Positions 17,757-26,436 of a stretch of 64,000 nucleotides of DNA are shown here, piece by piece. The stretch is taken from positions 1 through 64,000 of the forward strand of contig NZ_JTFC01000026.1 in the NCBI RefSeq assembly GCF_003991225.1, read 5' to 3'. A model generated the notes under the pieces. That model did not search any database and was not told where the DNA came from. It saw only the letters and a program-made list of their open reading frames with translations. Positions within the stretch are counted from its first letter, which is position 1. Each line of letters begins with the position of its first letter. This DNA is from Candidatus Kurthia intestinigallinarum (lineage in GTDB: Bacteria > Bacillota > Bacilli > Bacillales_A > Planococcaceae). The translations under genes and the position numbers were made by a program.

Positions 17757-18529
17757 TGACAACATTACAGCAAGCAATTGAAGCGACAACAAGAGCGCAT
17801 GATAAAGCATTTATCCCGTACATTATGGCTGGGGATGGCGGTTTAGACACGATTAAACAGCAAATTTTATTTTTACAGCAGCACGGGGCAACGGCGATTG
17901 AAGTGGGCATTCCATTTAGTGATCCTGTAGCGGATGGTCCGACGATTCAAGCAGCCGGCTTACGTGCACTAGAAGAGGGCGCTAATTTACGTACTATTTT
18001 AGCAGAGATTGCGTCGTTTAAAGACGAAGTGCATATTCCACTTGTTGTCATGACATATTTAAATCCAATTATTCGCTATGGCATTGAAGCATTTGTTGAC
18101 GCTGCAGAAGCCGCAAATATTAAAGGCTTAATTATTCCAGATATGCCACTTGAAGAAGCGGATTTAGTAACAGATGCATTAGCAGGAAAAGACATTGCGC
18201 TTGTGCAGTTAATTTCGTTAACAAGTCCGGCAGCGCGTATTGAAAAATTAGCCGCTGCAGCACAGGGCTTTATTTATGCGGTGACCGTAAATGGCATTAC
18301 AGGAACGAGAGATGGCTTTGATGAGGCATTACATGACCATTTACGTGCGCTAAAACGTATAGCAACGATTCCGGTGCTTGCAGGCTTTGGTATTTCAACG
18401 CGTGAGCATGTAGAGGCGATGAATCGCTCGGTGGATGGCGTCATTGTTGGTAGTGCCATCGTAAAAGCATTTCATGAACAGCGCTTAGACGATATTGAAG
18501 TGCTACTAAAAGCACCTGCTAATCAATAA
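17756..18529 (+). CDS. trpA: Tryptophan synthase alpha chain
   Basis: 257-residue TIM barrel that cleaves indole-glycerol phosphate and passes indole to TrpB. The catalytic Glu and Asp are in AIEVGIPFSDPVADGPTIQ; the phosphate loop is at the C-terminal GFGIST/GVIVGSAIV. Last gene of the transcript. No strong terminator hairpin was seen directly after it, only an AT-rich stretch that also holds the next promoter. Confidence 0.96.
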   Translation: MTTLQQAIEATTRAHDKAFIPYIMAGDGGLDTIKQQILFLQQHGATAIEVGIPFSDPVADGPTIQAAGLRALEEGANLRTILAEIASFKDEVHIPLVVMTYLNPIIRYGIEAFVDAAEAANIKGLIIPDMPLEEADLVTDALAGKDIALVQLISLTSPAARIEKLAAAAQGFIYAVTVNGITGTRDGFDEALHDHLRALKRIATIPVLAGFGISTREHVEAMNRSVDGVIVGSAIVKAFHEQRLDDIEVLLKAPANQ

Positions 18530-18576
18530 TGAATAAATCTTTTAGACTATTTTTTGGATAAAAAAACGCTTTTTTG

Positions 18577-18585
18577 TGATATAAT
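18577..18585 (+). promoter_or_regulatory. Extended -10 promoter for the small secreted protein
   Basis: TGATATAAT gives a TGn extension plus a perfect TATAAT (18580-18585). The -35 candidate TTGGAT (18554-18559) is 20 bases away, longer than usual, which the extended -10 may offset. Confidence 0.5.
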
Positions 18586-18642
18586 ACTTTTAAATTAAAA
18601 ACTACTTTATAAATGAGTGTAAAAGATTTGGAGGTAAACCGC

Positions 18643-18933
18643 TTGATAAAACGATTCCTTTGGCAGTCTACAACATTGGCTTTTTTAATCGCTATGAGCT
18701 GTTTTTCGATAGCAGTACAGGCGGAGGAAGTACAGTATGAATCGAAGCAAGAAAGTGTACTATTTAAGAAAGAAAAAAAGACCTTCCAAGGAACAATTAA
18801 TCAACAAGGCTATCAGCAACAAACAATTACACCCGTTGGTCCATATAAGGTAGACCCTATAAAAAAAGAAAAATGGATTTTTCAGCATAAGGGGCAAAAT
18901 AAAGGGTATCTAGCGGCCAAAATCGCAAAATAA
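18643..18933 (+). CDS. Small secreted protein, TTG start
   Basis: The best start is TTG 18643, exactly 7 bases after a perfect GGAGGT (18630-18635). The ATG at 18613 has no ribosome site. The resulting 96-residue protein has a classical signal peptide (KR, a hydrophobic core, then cleavage near AVQA-EE at about residue 25). A short, Lys/Gln-rich mature part of about 70 residues follows, with QGYQQQTITPVGPYKVDP. I do not recognise a family. It is probably released or wall-associated, and monocistronic with its own promoter and terminator. Confidence 0.65.
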   Translation: MIKRFLWQSTTLAFLIAMSCFSIAVQAEEVQYESKQESVLFKKEKKTFQGTINQQGYQQQTITPVGPYKVDPIKKEKWIFQHKGQNKGYLAAKIAK

Positions 18934-18956
18934 GATTTGCAGTCGGAAAAATGCGT

Positions 18957-19001
18957 ATAAAAAAGAAGAAATCGTGCGTTGGCGCGATTTCTTCTTTTTT
19001 T
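18957..19001. terminator. Bidirectional terminator
   Basis: AAAAGAAGAAATCG (18961-18974) pairs with CGATTTCTTCTTTT, with A and T tracts on either side. It lies between two convergent genes and can serve both. Confidence 0.8.
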
Positions 19002-19010
19002 GTGAATCGT

Positions 19011-20078
19011 TTATTTTGCACGATAGCGTTTGACGGCATACGTAATCATCGGTGGCACACAAAGGTAGATGATGAGCATACGGAATACTTGATACATCGT
19101 AATCATCGATACATCAGCATGTACCTCATGGCCGACAATACCCATTTGATCAATTCCGCCAGGCGCTAAACTTAAAAAACCTGTAACAATCGAAGTGTTT
19201 TCGACTACTGGCATAAAAAAGACCGCCATTAAAAATGCAACGGCAATTAACGCTAGGGCGCTCGCTACACTGAGTGGGAGCATGACTTTTTTATGTGTTA
19301 AATGTTCCGGGTGCAGCATTAAGCCAATATGCGTGCCGACAATTAATTGACAGAGCATCATAAACCATTCAGGAATATCAAATGCAGGAATGCCTACGAA
19401 GACATTTAAAATAATGGTGACAACAATTGGCCCAAGCATGGTTGCTGCCGGGATACGCCAGCGTTTGAATAAACGGTAGGCAACAATGCAGGCGAAGATG
19501 TAAAGGACAACGAGTAGCCATATAGGAAGTGTCGTGCTCGTTCCCATTGCTAGGCTTGGTAGTGTGCTAGTAGTTCCTTGTAGTGCAGGGATATGCACAA
19601 TAAATGGTACTAAAACGACGATTAAAATAACGCGAATCGTATGAAAGAAAGCGACAACCGTTAGATTAATACCTTTTAAATCTTCTGCGAGTGCTAAAAT
19701 TTGTGTTAAACCACCTGGTACACTACTTGTTAGGGCGGTAGGATAATCTACTTTAGCGAATTTTGTAAGTAGCCATGAAAACAATAAACTAACGCTAAAA
19801 GTAAGTAATGTCACAAATGTCATCATCGGAATATGTGTATACATATTTTTTAAAATATCACCAGTAAAGGCCGCACCAAGCGAGTAACCAATCGCAATTA
19901 AGCTATAATTACGCAGGGCTTTGGGCCAATAAAAGCGCCATTTTGTTACATGAGACAAGATTAAAACGGCGACCATCGGACCTAATAGGAAAGGCACCGG
20001 AATGTGTAAAAATTGAAATAGAAATGCGCCGACTAAACCGATGCATGCTGTGACAAGGAATGACACGGTATTATTCAT
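19011..20078 (-). CDS. AbrB-family (DUF-type 'ammonia monooxygenase'-annotated) membrane protein
   Basis: 355 residues with about ten hydrophobic helices in two similar halves. Each half contains the LGP motif (FLLGPMVAVL near residue 30; ATMLGPIVVTI near residue 215) and a PGG motif (SSVPGGLTQ; LAPGGIDQM). This is the AbrB duplication family of integral membrane proteins, often mislabelled ammonia monooxygenase and unrelated to the DNA-binding AbrB. It is thought to be a transporter or a regulator of transport, with unknown substrate. AAGGAG precedes the ATG. The gene is monocistronic and convergent with the small secreted protein. Confidence 0.8.
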   Translation of the reverse strand: MNNTVSFLVTACIGLVGAFLFQFLHIPVPFLLGPMVAVLILSHVTKWRFYWPKALRNYSLIAIGYSLGAAFTGDILKNMYTHIPMMTFVTLLTFSVSLLFSWLLTKFAKVDYPTALTSSVPGGLTQILALAEDLKGINLTVVAFFHTIRVILIVVLVPFIVHIPALQGTTSTLPSLAMGTSTTLPIWLLVVLYIFACIVAYRLFKRWRIPAATMLGPIVVTIILNVFVGIPAFDIPEWFMMLCQLIVGTHIGLMLHPEHLTHKKVMLPLSVASALALIAVAFLMAVFFMPVVENTSIVTGFLSLAPGGIDQMGIVGHEVHADVSMITMYQVFRMLIIYLCVPPMITYAVKRYRAK

Positions 20079-20201
20079 AAAAAAACTCCTTTTTGCATCG
20101 TTACGTTCAGTATAGCAAAAAATGCGTATCGTACCGTGAATGATGTCCTAAAATTTAATGTGTTCGTGATACAATATGAATAATGATTTGGGAGGCGGGG
20201 G

Positions 20202-21161
20202 ATGAACATGGTACAAATACCGATTATTTTTGAGGAGTCAAAAAGCGGGTTACAATCGTTTAACTGCTTTGTAACAGAAAATAATGGACAATTAATTTTA
20301 ATAGATGGTGGTATTCCACATGATGCTTTTTTTCAGTATGCAGAGCAAATGCTCATGCAGCGTGGCTATGACTTTAGTGACTTAGATGCGATTTATTTAA
20401 CGCATCATCACGAGGACCATGTCGGATTATTGCCGCTTATTTTAGCGAAGAAGCAGCTACCGGTTTATGTGCATGAAGAAGCCATTCCGCGCTTATTGTT
20501 TGATACGAATTTTTTATCGATGCGCATCGCTTTTTATGAGCAGTTTTATACACGTATGGATTGTCTTGCGGATGCTCGTCCACGTTTAGAAAAACAACGT
20601 GCGACGCTACAAAAAGCTTCTGAAAAACGCATCGAAGCGGATTATCGCGTGATTGCTGCCGGGGATAAATTAGGGCGCTTTGACATTATTGGCTTACCCG
20701 GTCATTCAACTGATTCAATCGGCTATTATGATGCACAGACACAGGAGTTGTATGCAGGGGATACGATTTTAAAAAATACATCGACCAATGCAATCATTGA
20801 TCCACTTGTGACAGGGGAGTATATGCCCGCGAACTTATTACAACGACAGTCGCTAGAAACGATTAAGGATATGCCAATTCGTCACTTATATGCAGGGCAT
20901 CAGCCGAGCTTTTCGAACGTCTCAGAAATCGCGACACAGAAAATAAGCCGTTTAAATGATAAAGCCCAGCACCTACTAACACTTTTAGAGCAACCGATGA
21001 CCGGAAGACAGGCGACACAGGCATTTTATAATCGTTTGTATGAGCGCCAATTTTCACTCGTATTATCTGAAATTGCAGGGCAGTTGGATTATTTACAGCA
21101 ACAGCAAAAGATTACGGCGACATTTGAAAATGGACTGTATGTATTTGAACGAAATGGTTAA
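20202..21161 (+). CDS. MBL-fold metallo-hydrolase
   Basis: 319-residue metallo-beta-lactamase-fold hydrolase. The metal site is visible as THHHEDHVG (about residues 67-75), the next His in GLPGHSTDSIGYY, the bridging Asp in YAGDTIL, and the last His in YAGHQPS. The C-terminal 80 residues look helical, as in many MBL esterases and lactonases. GGGAGG precedes ATG 20202; a second ATG at 20208 is possible. Substrate unknown. Monocistronic. Confidence 0.85.
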   Translation: MNMVQIPIIFEESKSGLQSFNCFVTENNGQLILIDGGIPHDAFFQYAEQMLMQRGYDFSDLDAIYLTHHHEDHVGLLPLILAKKQLPVYVHEEAIPRLLFDTNFLSMRIAFYEQFYTRMDCLADARPRLEKQRATLQKASEKRIEADYRVIAAGDKLGRFDIIGLPGHSTDSIGYYDAQTQELYAGDTILKNTSTNAIIDPLVTGEYMPANLLQRQSLETIKDMPIRHLYAGHQPSFSNVSEIATQKISRLNDKAQHLLTLLEQPMTGRQATQAFYNRLYERQFSLVLSEIAGQLDYLQQQQKITATFENGLYVFERNG

Positions 21162-21168
21162 AAGATGA

Positions 21169-21209
21169 AAAAAGCAGGAATTACGCATTGACGTGATTCC
21201 TGCTTTTTA
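21169..21209 (+). terminator. Terminator after the MBL hydrolase gene
   Basis: 17-bp stem (21169-21185 with 21192-21208, one G-U pair) around a 6-base loop, ending in T5. Confidence 0.85.
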
Positions 21210-21821
21210 TTGTGGATACCGGGTTTACACTATTTACAGCATACTTAATTTAATAAACAAAAGCTCGCTAGTCTATATAAAAAATCAAAAAAAAGTAATA
21301 AATTATAATAAGCTCCTTCCTCTTTTGCAACAGAGAATATCATGAATTAACGTTAGTTAACCATTGTTTTTATTTGATATTTAATGGTTATTAAAAGTTA
21401 TCTATTTTTGTATAAAATAATTAATGCTGTAAAAGAATACGCTGATTATGCGCTTTAATTTACATGAATTTGGGAAACATTAAAGCACGTAACTAGAAGG
21501 AAGGGATATACAAATGATTCAATGATTAAATTAACTGGACTTTTTGAATAGCAATAGCGTAGTTTCTATATACAGTATAAGCTGTGAAGCAATACCATGA
21601 TTTCAAACGTTGTATCGTTTATAAAATATGTAACTTAATGATTGATGTTGCCATAATAAACCACTTGTAGCTCGTCAATATAATAAATGACAATTGAAAT
21701 AACCATTAAATTAGCATCTTAATAGTCGATAAAAAATGGGACATACATATTCGAGACTTGCTGGTGTCATCGTATGTGTCAAACAAATAAGCTGGTTTTA
21801 AAATAATAATATTATGTAAAC
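21210..21821. other. Gene-free AT-rich stretch
   Basis: About 610 bases with no credible reading frame on either strand. There is one start-like site, AAGGAAGG then ATG near 21513, but it is followed by a stop after three codons. A 13-base inverted pair TTTAATGGTTATT lies at 21380-21392 and, inverted, at 21698-21710; in such AT-rich sequence it may be chance. It looks like decayed coding sequence, but nothing can be identified. Confidence 0.5.
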
Positions 21822-21858
21822 AAAAAGCATTGCTATAATAACTAGCAATGCTTTTTTT
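21822..21858 (-). terminator. Terminator of the SDR/chimera unit
   Basis: Perfect 14-bp stem AAAAAGCATTGCTA/TAGCAATGCTTTTT with a 7-base loop and A/T tracts on both sides. It lies 6 bases past the SDR stop on the minus strand. Confidence 0.85.
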
Positions 21859-21863
21859 TATAT

Positions 21864-22598
21864 TTAAAACATCGTTTGACCGCCGTTAATTGAAATTGTT
21901 TGGCCTAATACCCAAGACGACTCTTCACTAAGTAAAAAGGCAATGGCACTTGTCACATCAGTGGGGGAGCCGAGGCGATTTGCTGCATAGCTCTTTTTAA
22001 CGGCTTGCAAAATGTCATCAGAAAACGCTAAATCCTGCTGGTCAATTAAGCCAAGAGACACCACATTACACTGCACTTGGTCTCGTCCAACTTCCTTCGC
22101 GAGTGATTTAATAAAGCTAATAACGCCACCACGTGCAGTTGCTGATACGATTAGTTTACGGTCGCCGGTACGTGCTGAATCGCCAACGATTGAAATAAAT
22201 TTACCATATTTTCGCTTACGCATGGCAGGGATAAAGACATGTGCCAAATTTAAAACTGCTATTAAATCAATGTCAATTTCACGCTGCCATTCATTTGGTG
22301 CATAATCAAAAAAGGATTTCATCTGCGCATAGCCTGCATTATTAACAATCGCTGAAACATGGCCGAGCTCACTCAAAATTTCCTCATGCAATCGCACAAC
22401 ATCCTCATAGCTCGCTAAATCAGCTTGGAACATACTACAACGTACATTTTGTGCTGTTAATTGCTCGAAAAGTTGCTGTGCTTTTTCAGCAGAGCGATGA
22501 TAATGAATGGCCACAATATGACCCGATGCGGCTATTTTTTCAACAATGGCTTTGCCAATACGATCCGCTCCTCCTGTTACTAAGATAACTTCATGCAT
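21864..22598 (-). CDS. SDR-family protein with replaced catalytic residues
   Basis: 244-residue short-chain dehydrogenase/reductase fold. The N-terminal cofactor motif is VTGGADRIG and NNAG (86-89) is intact. However, the segment that should be YxxxK reads VSATARGG: Ser152 stands where the catalytic Tyr belongs and Arg156 where the Lys belongs. Ser141 of the triad is kept. Either the protein no longer reduces carbonyls and has another role, or it is an early pseudogene product. AGGAGGTG precedes the ATG. It is 11 bases downstream of the chimeric gene and closest in style to the FabG/BadH-type SDR fused there. Confidence 0.8.
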   Translation of the reverse strand: MHEVILVTGGADRIGKAIVEKIAASGHIVAIHYHRSAEKAQQLFEQLTAQNVRCSMFQADLASYEDVVRLHEEILSELGHVSAIVNNAGYAQMKSFFDYAPNEWQREIDIDLIAVLNLAHVFIPAMRKRKYGKFISIVGDSARTGDRKLIVSATARGGVISFIKSLAKEVGRDQVQCNVVSLGLIDQQDLAFSDDILQAVKKSYAANRLGSPTDVTSAIAFLLSEESSWVLGQTISINGGQTMF

Positions 22599-22609
22599 CT
22601 AAGCACCTC

Positions 22610-24595
22610 CTATACCATCGCAAGGCCACCATTAACGGATAATATTTGCCCTGTAATGTATTCTGCCTCATCCGACGCTAAAAACGCGACCGCATTTGCA
22701 ATATCTTGCGGCTGTGCTAGGCGTCTAAAGGGAATCGCCTTAATCAACGCTTCCGTAATGCCTTGGTTATACTCAACGATTTCTTTAAATAACGGCGTAT
22801 CCGCGGGTCCCGGTGCAATGACATTGATATTAATTTTATGACGAGCCATTTCACGTGCCAACGTTTTTGTTAACGCTATGACACCACCCTTTGCTGCCGA
22901 GTAGACCGCTTCGCCGCTTGAACCAACACGACCAGAATCGGACGCGATATTTACAACCTTGCCATAACCCTGCTCAATCATTAACGGCAAAATTGTCTTA
23001 CATGTATGAATCTGATCCATTAGATTGATATTCATAATCGTTTCCCACGTAGCAGGCTCGCTTTTTAAAAATGGCTCAATTTTATCCCAGCCCGCGTTAT
23101 TAACAAGCACATCTACCTGTCCAAACTGTTCCTTCGCTACATTGACCGCTGCTTCTCGTTCCGATTGATGGATAATGAGCTGTGCCAAACGCTTTTGCAT
23201 ATCAAGTGGCAGATAATCGGTGTTTTTAAAAAATAATGTGCCATTTTTCACGACTTGAATGAAATAATACGAGAAACGCTTTTTAGCAAAAATTAAATGC
23301 TCGAGGCGCTCCCGTGATTCCTTCATACAATCAATTTCGATAAATAACTCATCATTTCGGTCGCTTCTACGAACAATTTCAGCGGCGATAATTGAACGAC
23401 CACTCCCATGCTCACCTAAAATCATGACCGGTGCACTTCCTTTAGCGGCACTGTCGATTTTTTCTATAACTCGCTGCATGTCAGGTGTTGTAGCAACCAA
23501 ACGTTCGTTATAAGGTACCGAGAAATAATGATGCACCGAATTGCGTAGACGTTCGGCCTTTACATTGAAATTGTATTCCGTCGTTTCGTCACGAATACGA
23601 ATGATGATACGTTTTTGGGCATCATCTGGAATGCGTGCGAAACGTAGGTTTAATGTGCGTCCGTCATCTAAATGAAAATTTGTCGTATAACTTGGCTTTT
23701 GCATATGACTGACTTGCTGTAGGAGTGTAAATAATTTTGTGCGAAGTTGCTCATTATATAAAATTGCCACATAGAAATGATGAAACTGCTCATTTTCTCT
23801 TAGCACCGTGCCTTTACTATCTAATATGCCAACCCCGTGCTCGCTATTGGCCATCAGTGCATCATTTTCCTGTACAAGCTCCTTATACAGCTGAAGCTCT
23901 GACGTTAATGACTCTATTTTCGAAATATCATCAAATACGCTAACCGCCCCAATTAGCTGTTTACCGTTATAAATCGGTTCGCGGTAGGTGATAAACCACC
24001 GATCTTGCAGCGCATATTTTTCAACATGTCCTTTACCGGTTTTAAGCACGCGCAGTAATCCATCCGATTCACTAACATCCAGTAAAAATTTCCCCATCGC
24101 CTCGCCGTGCTTTAGCGAATAAAGAGCTTCGGCTGCGTGATTAAACATCGTGATAATGCCTTCATTGTTAACAGCAACGAGACCACTCGACATCGCATCG
24201 AAAATTGTATCGTAATGGTGCGTGCGAATTTGTTGCTGCTGTGCAACAGCTTGATAAAAATGCCGTTCATCAATATAGCCAAATGTTTTCGCTGGCTGCT
24301 CAATGATTAACAGTGTCGTATGAAGTGGAAAGGCTGTTGGAATCGATTCATGGTGAATAATCATAAAATCTTTTGCGACAAAGCGTGAAAAAGATTGGAG
24401 GTTATTCGGATTATCATCGAGGTCATCATATTGCTGCTCAATGTATTGTAGTAAATGGCGGTGCGTAAAATAGCCTTCTATTTTATTACTGCGATTTGTA
24501 AGCGCACCATAAACGAAATGCGGATGTCTACTCCGTGTTAGTAATTCTTTTATGGTCGTTTTATGAATAGGGAATGTAGGGAGTGCTTGAATCAT
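22610..24595 (-). CDS. Chimeric PAS / degenerate AAA+ regulator fused to an SDR C-terminal part
   Basis: 661 residues from ATG 24595, which has AAAGGAGG upstream; the ATG at 24613 overlaps that site. Residues 1-130 resemble a CBS-like sensor region. One or two PAS-type domains follow (AMSSGLVAVNNEGIITMFNHAA; NSEHGVGILDSKGTVL, each under 22 residues). Around residues 365-475 is a sigma-54-activator-like AAA+ part with Walker A GEHGSGRS and LFFKNTDYLPLDMQ where LFLDEIGELPLDLQ is usual; the GAFTGA loop is missing. From about residue 478 the sequence becomes an SDR lacking its TGxxxGIG start but with NNAG, the Ser and YSAAK intact. The best explanation is a deletion that joined a regulator gene to an SDR gene (junction near 23164). 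Confidence 0.8.
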   Translation of the reverse strand: MIQALPTFPIHKTTIKELLTRSRHPHFVYGALTNRSNKIEGYFTHRHLLQYIEQQYDDLDDNPNNLQSFSRFVAKDFMIIHHESIPTAFPLHTTLLIIEQPAKTFGYIDERHFYQAVAQQQQIRTHHYDTIFDAMSSGLVAVNNEGIITMFNHAAEALYSLKHGEAMGKFLLDVSESDGLLRVLKTGKGHVEKYALQDRWFITYREPIYNGKQLIGAVSVFDDISKIESLTSELQLYKELVQENDALMANSEHGVGILDSKGTVLRENEQFHHFYVAILYNEQLRTKLFTLLQQVSHMQKPSYTTNFHLDDGRTLNLRFARIPDDAQKRIIIRIRDETTEYNFNVKAERLRNSVHHYFSVPYNERLVATTPDMQRVIEKIDSAAKGSAPVMILGEHGSGRSIIAAEIVRRSDRNDELFIEIDCMKESRERLEHLIFAKKRFSYYFIQVVKNGTLFFKNTDYLPLDMQKRLAQLIIHQSEREAAVNVAKEQFGQVDVLVNNAGWDKIEPFLKSEPATWETIMNINLMDQIHTCKTILPLMIEQGYGKVVNIASDSGRVGSSGEAVYSAAKGGVIALTKTLAREMARHKININVIAPGPADTPLFKEIVEYNQGITEALIKAIPFRRLAQPQDIANAVAFLASDEAEYITGQILSVNGGLAMV

Positions 24596-24613
24596 TGAAG
24601 AACCTCCTTTCAC

Positions 24614-25245
24614 TGTTGCGTATATGCCATTGTTTTAACAATTTAACTGTATCATTTTTTATAAATAACACTCAATTGGAAAAAGAGGCCTTATTTTTGC
24701 ATACAAAATCGATAAAAAATAGGAAATGTTTTTACGAAAGTGATATCTGTTGCAACTGCGCAACAGAATCAGACTACAAGGCTTAAATAGGACTAGGCTA
24801 GAAAATGGGATATTTTTGCAAAAAAACTAATGGGGTGGAAAATGATGAGAAAATAATGAAGTGATTTCAAAACTAAATAATCTGAATTTTCAAACGAAGT
24901 TGCGTATAGTTTAAATATATAGGTAGTTGTTCGTTAAATAACGCTGGTGATATAGCTAATTTTTAGAAAAAATCAAGCGAAGTACGAAATGCAAAAATCA
25001 CAATGGTGTGGTGAAGTAGTTTTCATATCAGCATCAAAACAAAATGGTGCATCATTTAATTATTGCTACGAGTCATTTTGGTTATCCAATAGTATGTATT
25101 TGCAAATGAATGATTGGAAATATGATATGTGGATGTGGCAAAAAATGTCTGTGTGAATGCTTGAAATCCTATGTATCGATAAGTTGCAGAATGATGGATT
25201 TTAGGCTATTTAGTGAGAAATCGGACGGAAAAGTGTGGTTTTTCT
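24614..25245. other. Gene-free AT-rich stretch upstream of the chimeric gene
   Basis: About 630 bases without a supportable frame on either strand. It must contain the promoter of the minus-strand chimeric gene near 24620-24700, but no clear -35/-10 pair stands out. The far end is closed by a strong hairpin terminator at 25246-25283 for which no gene is visible. Confidence 0.45.
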
Positions 25246-25283
25246 AAAAAAGGTTCCCAAATTTATATTTGGGAACCTTTTTT
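25246..25283. terminator. Orphan perfect hairpin terminator
   Basis: A perfect 16-bp stem AAAAAAGGTTCCCAAA/TTTGGGAACCTTTTTT around a 6-base loop, symmetrical so usable in both directions. No gene ends here in either direction; it may end an unseen small RNA or insulate the recombinase gene. Confidence 0.8.
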
Positions 25284-25314
25284 GTGGTAAAATAAGTGTT
25301 AATGAGGTGACAAA

Positions 25315-26289
25315 ATGAAGAAACAACCGAAGTGGCTACGTGATTTTTTAATTTATTTAACAGCGATTAAAGGGAAATCAAAACGTACACGTGATGAATA
25401 CGAGTATGATTTAACATTATTTTTCCGATTCCTTTATGCTGTGCAAGAGGATTTACCAACAACAGATCTTGAAGCGATTTCAATTGCAGAGCTCGATATT
25501 GATTTTGTGCGCGGTATTAGTTTAGAGGATATGTATTTATTTTTAGCTTACTGTGAGGAAGTGCGACAAAATAGTGCTGCCACACGTGCGAGAAAAGTAG
25601 CGACTTTAAAATCTTTTTTTAAATACTTAAAAACAAAAAAACACTTAATCGATGAAAACCCTGCAGAAGATTTGGAAACGCCGAAAATCAATCGTAAGCA
25701 GCCCGTCTACTTAAAGGTACCTGAAGCGAAACAATTTTTATCACATATTCCATCGAAAACCCATTATTACCGCGATCATTGTATGATGACATTTTTATTA
25801 AACTTAGGACTACGTGCAACAGAGTTATGTCGTCTTTCTCTAGGAGATGTAGAAGACCGCTATGTGACGATTGTCGGCAAAGGTGGTAAAGAGCGTCGTG
25901 TCTATATGAATGACAGCTGTGTGGAAGCTTTAGCTCTTTATATCGAGCATGAGCGAAAAAAAATCGCAGAAAAAACAACAGATGACGCATTATTTTTATC
26001 ACAAAAGGGTAATAGGCTTACGAGACAACGCCTTGCAAAAATCGTCAAACAAATTAATGACTCATCGGCGCTACATAAGGCGAATTTAACGCCCCATAAA
26101 TTGCGTCATACATCCGCGACAATTATGTATCAGAATGGTGCAGACATTCGGAGCTTACAACAAATATTAGGGCATTCTAATATTTCTACTACACAAATTT
26201 ATACGCATGTAGAAGATGAAATGATTAAGCAAGTATTTGAGAATAATCCGTTGAATATCGAGCATAATCCGAATAACATAGAGAAATAA
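25315..26289 (+). CDS. Tyrosine recombinase, XerC/XerD-like
   Basis: 324-residue integrase-family recombinase. The N-terminal SAM-like core-binding domain (residues 1-115) is followed by a catalytic domain with the full set: Arg in NLGLRATELCRL, Lys in GKGGKERRV, HKLRH, His in LGHSNISTT and the nucleophile Tyr in TQIYTHV. Length and layout match chromosomal Xer-type enzymes rather than large phage integrases. No phage genes or att repeats lie nearby. GAGGTGA precedes ATG 25315, and TGGTAAAAT forms a likely extended -10. It may be the housekeeping dimer-resolving enzyme or an orphan paralogue. Confidence 0.88.
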   Translation: MKKQPKWLRDFLIYLTAIKGKSKRTRDEYEYDLTLFFRFLYAVQEDLPTTDLEAISIAELDIDFVRGISLEDMYLFLAYCEEVRQNSAATRARKVATLKSFFKYLKTKKHLIDENPAEDLETPKINRKQPVYLKVPEAKQFLSHIPSKTHYYRDHCMMTFLLNLGLRATELCRLSLGDVEDRYVTIVGKGGKERRVYMNDSCVEALALYIEHERKKIAEKTTDDALFLSQKGNRLTRQRLAKIVKQINDSSALHKANLTPHKLRHTSATIMYQNGADIRSLQQILGHSNISTTQIYTHVEDEMIKQVFENNPLNIEHNPNNIEK

Positions 26290-26308
26290 ACTTACAATTG
26301 AAACGATC

Positions 26309-26346
26309 AAAAATGATGAATGAACTATTTTTATTCATCATTTTTT
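26309..26346 (+). terminator. Terminator after the recombinase gene
   Basis: 13-bp stem AAAAATGATGAAT/ATTCATCATTTTT with T tail. Confidence 0.8.
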
Positions 26347-26436
26347 GTAGCCTTTCAATTATGAATAAATCCCTATGGCTTTTGTGGTAAAATAGTTTTA
26401 TGATACTTCGTTTTTTTTGAGTTGGAGGGACACTAA

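Noticed and set aside
21380-21710. 13-base inverted repeat TTTAATGGTTATT 300 bases apart
   Set aside because: Very AT-rich surroundings make a chance match plausible; no element structure around it.
24614-24645. TGGCAT-type sequence on the minus strand that resembles half of a sigma-54 promoter upstream of the PAS/AAA+ chimera
   Set aside because: The -12 half (TTGCW) is absent at the right distance, and the regulator itself lacks GAFTGA.
25315-26289. Xer-like recombinase as the integrase of a genomic island
   Set aside because: Length and motifs suit a chromosomal Xer-type enzyme; no att repeats, phage genes or excisionase nearby.
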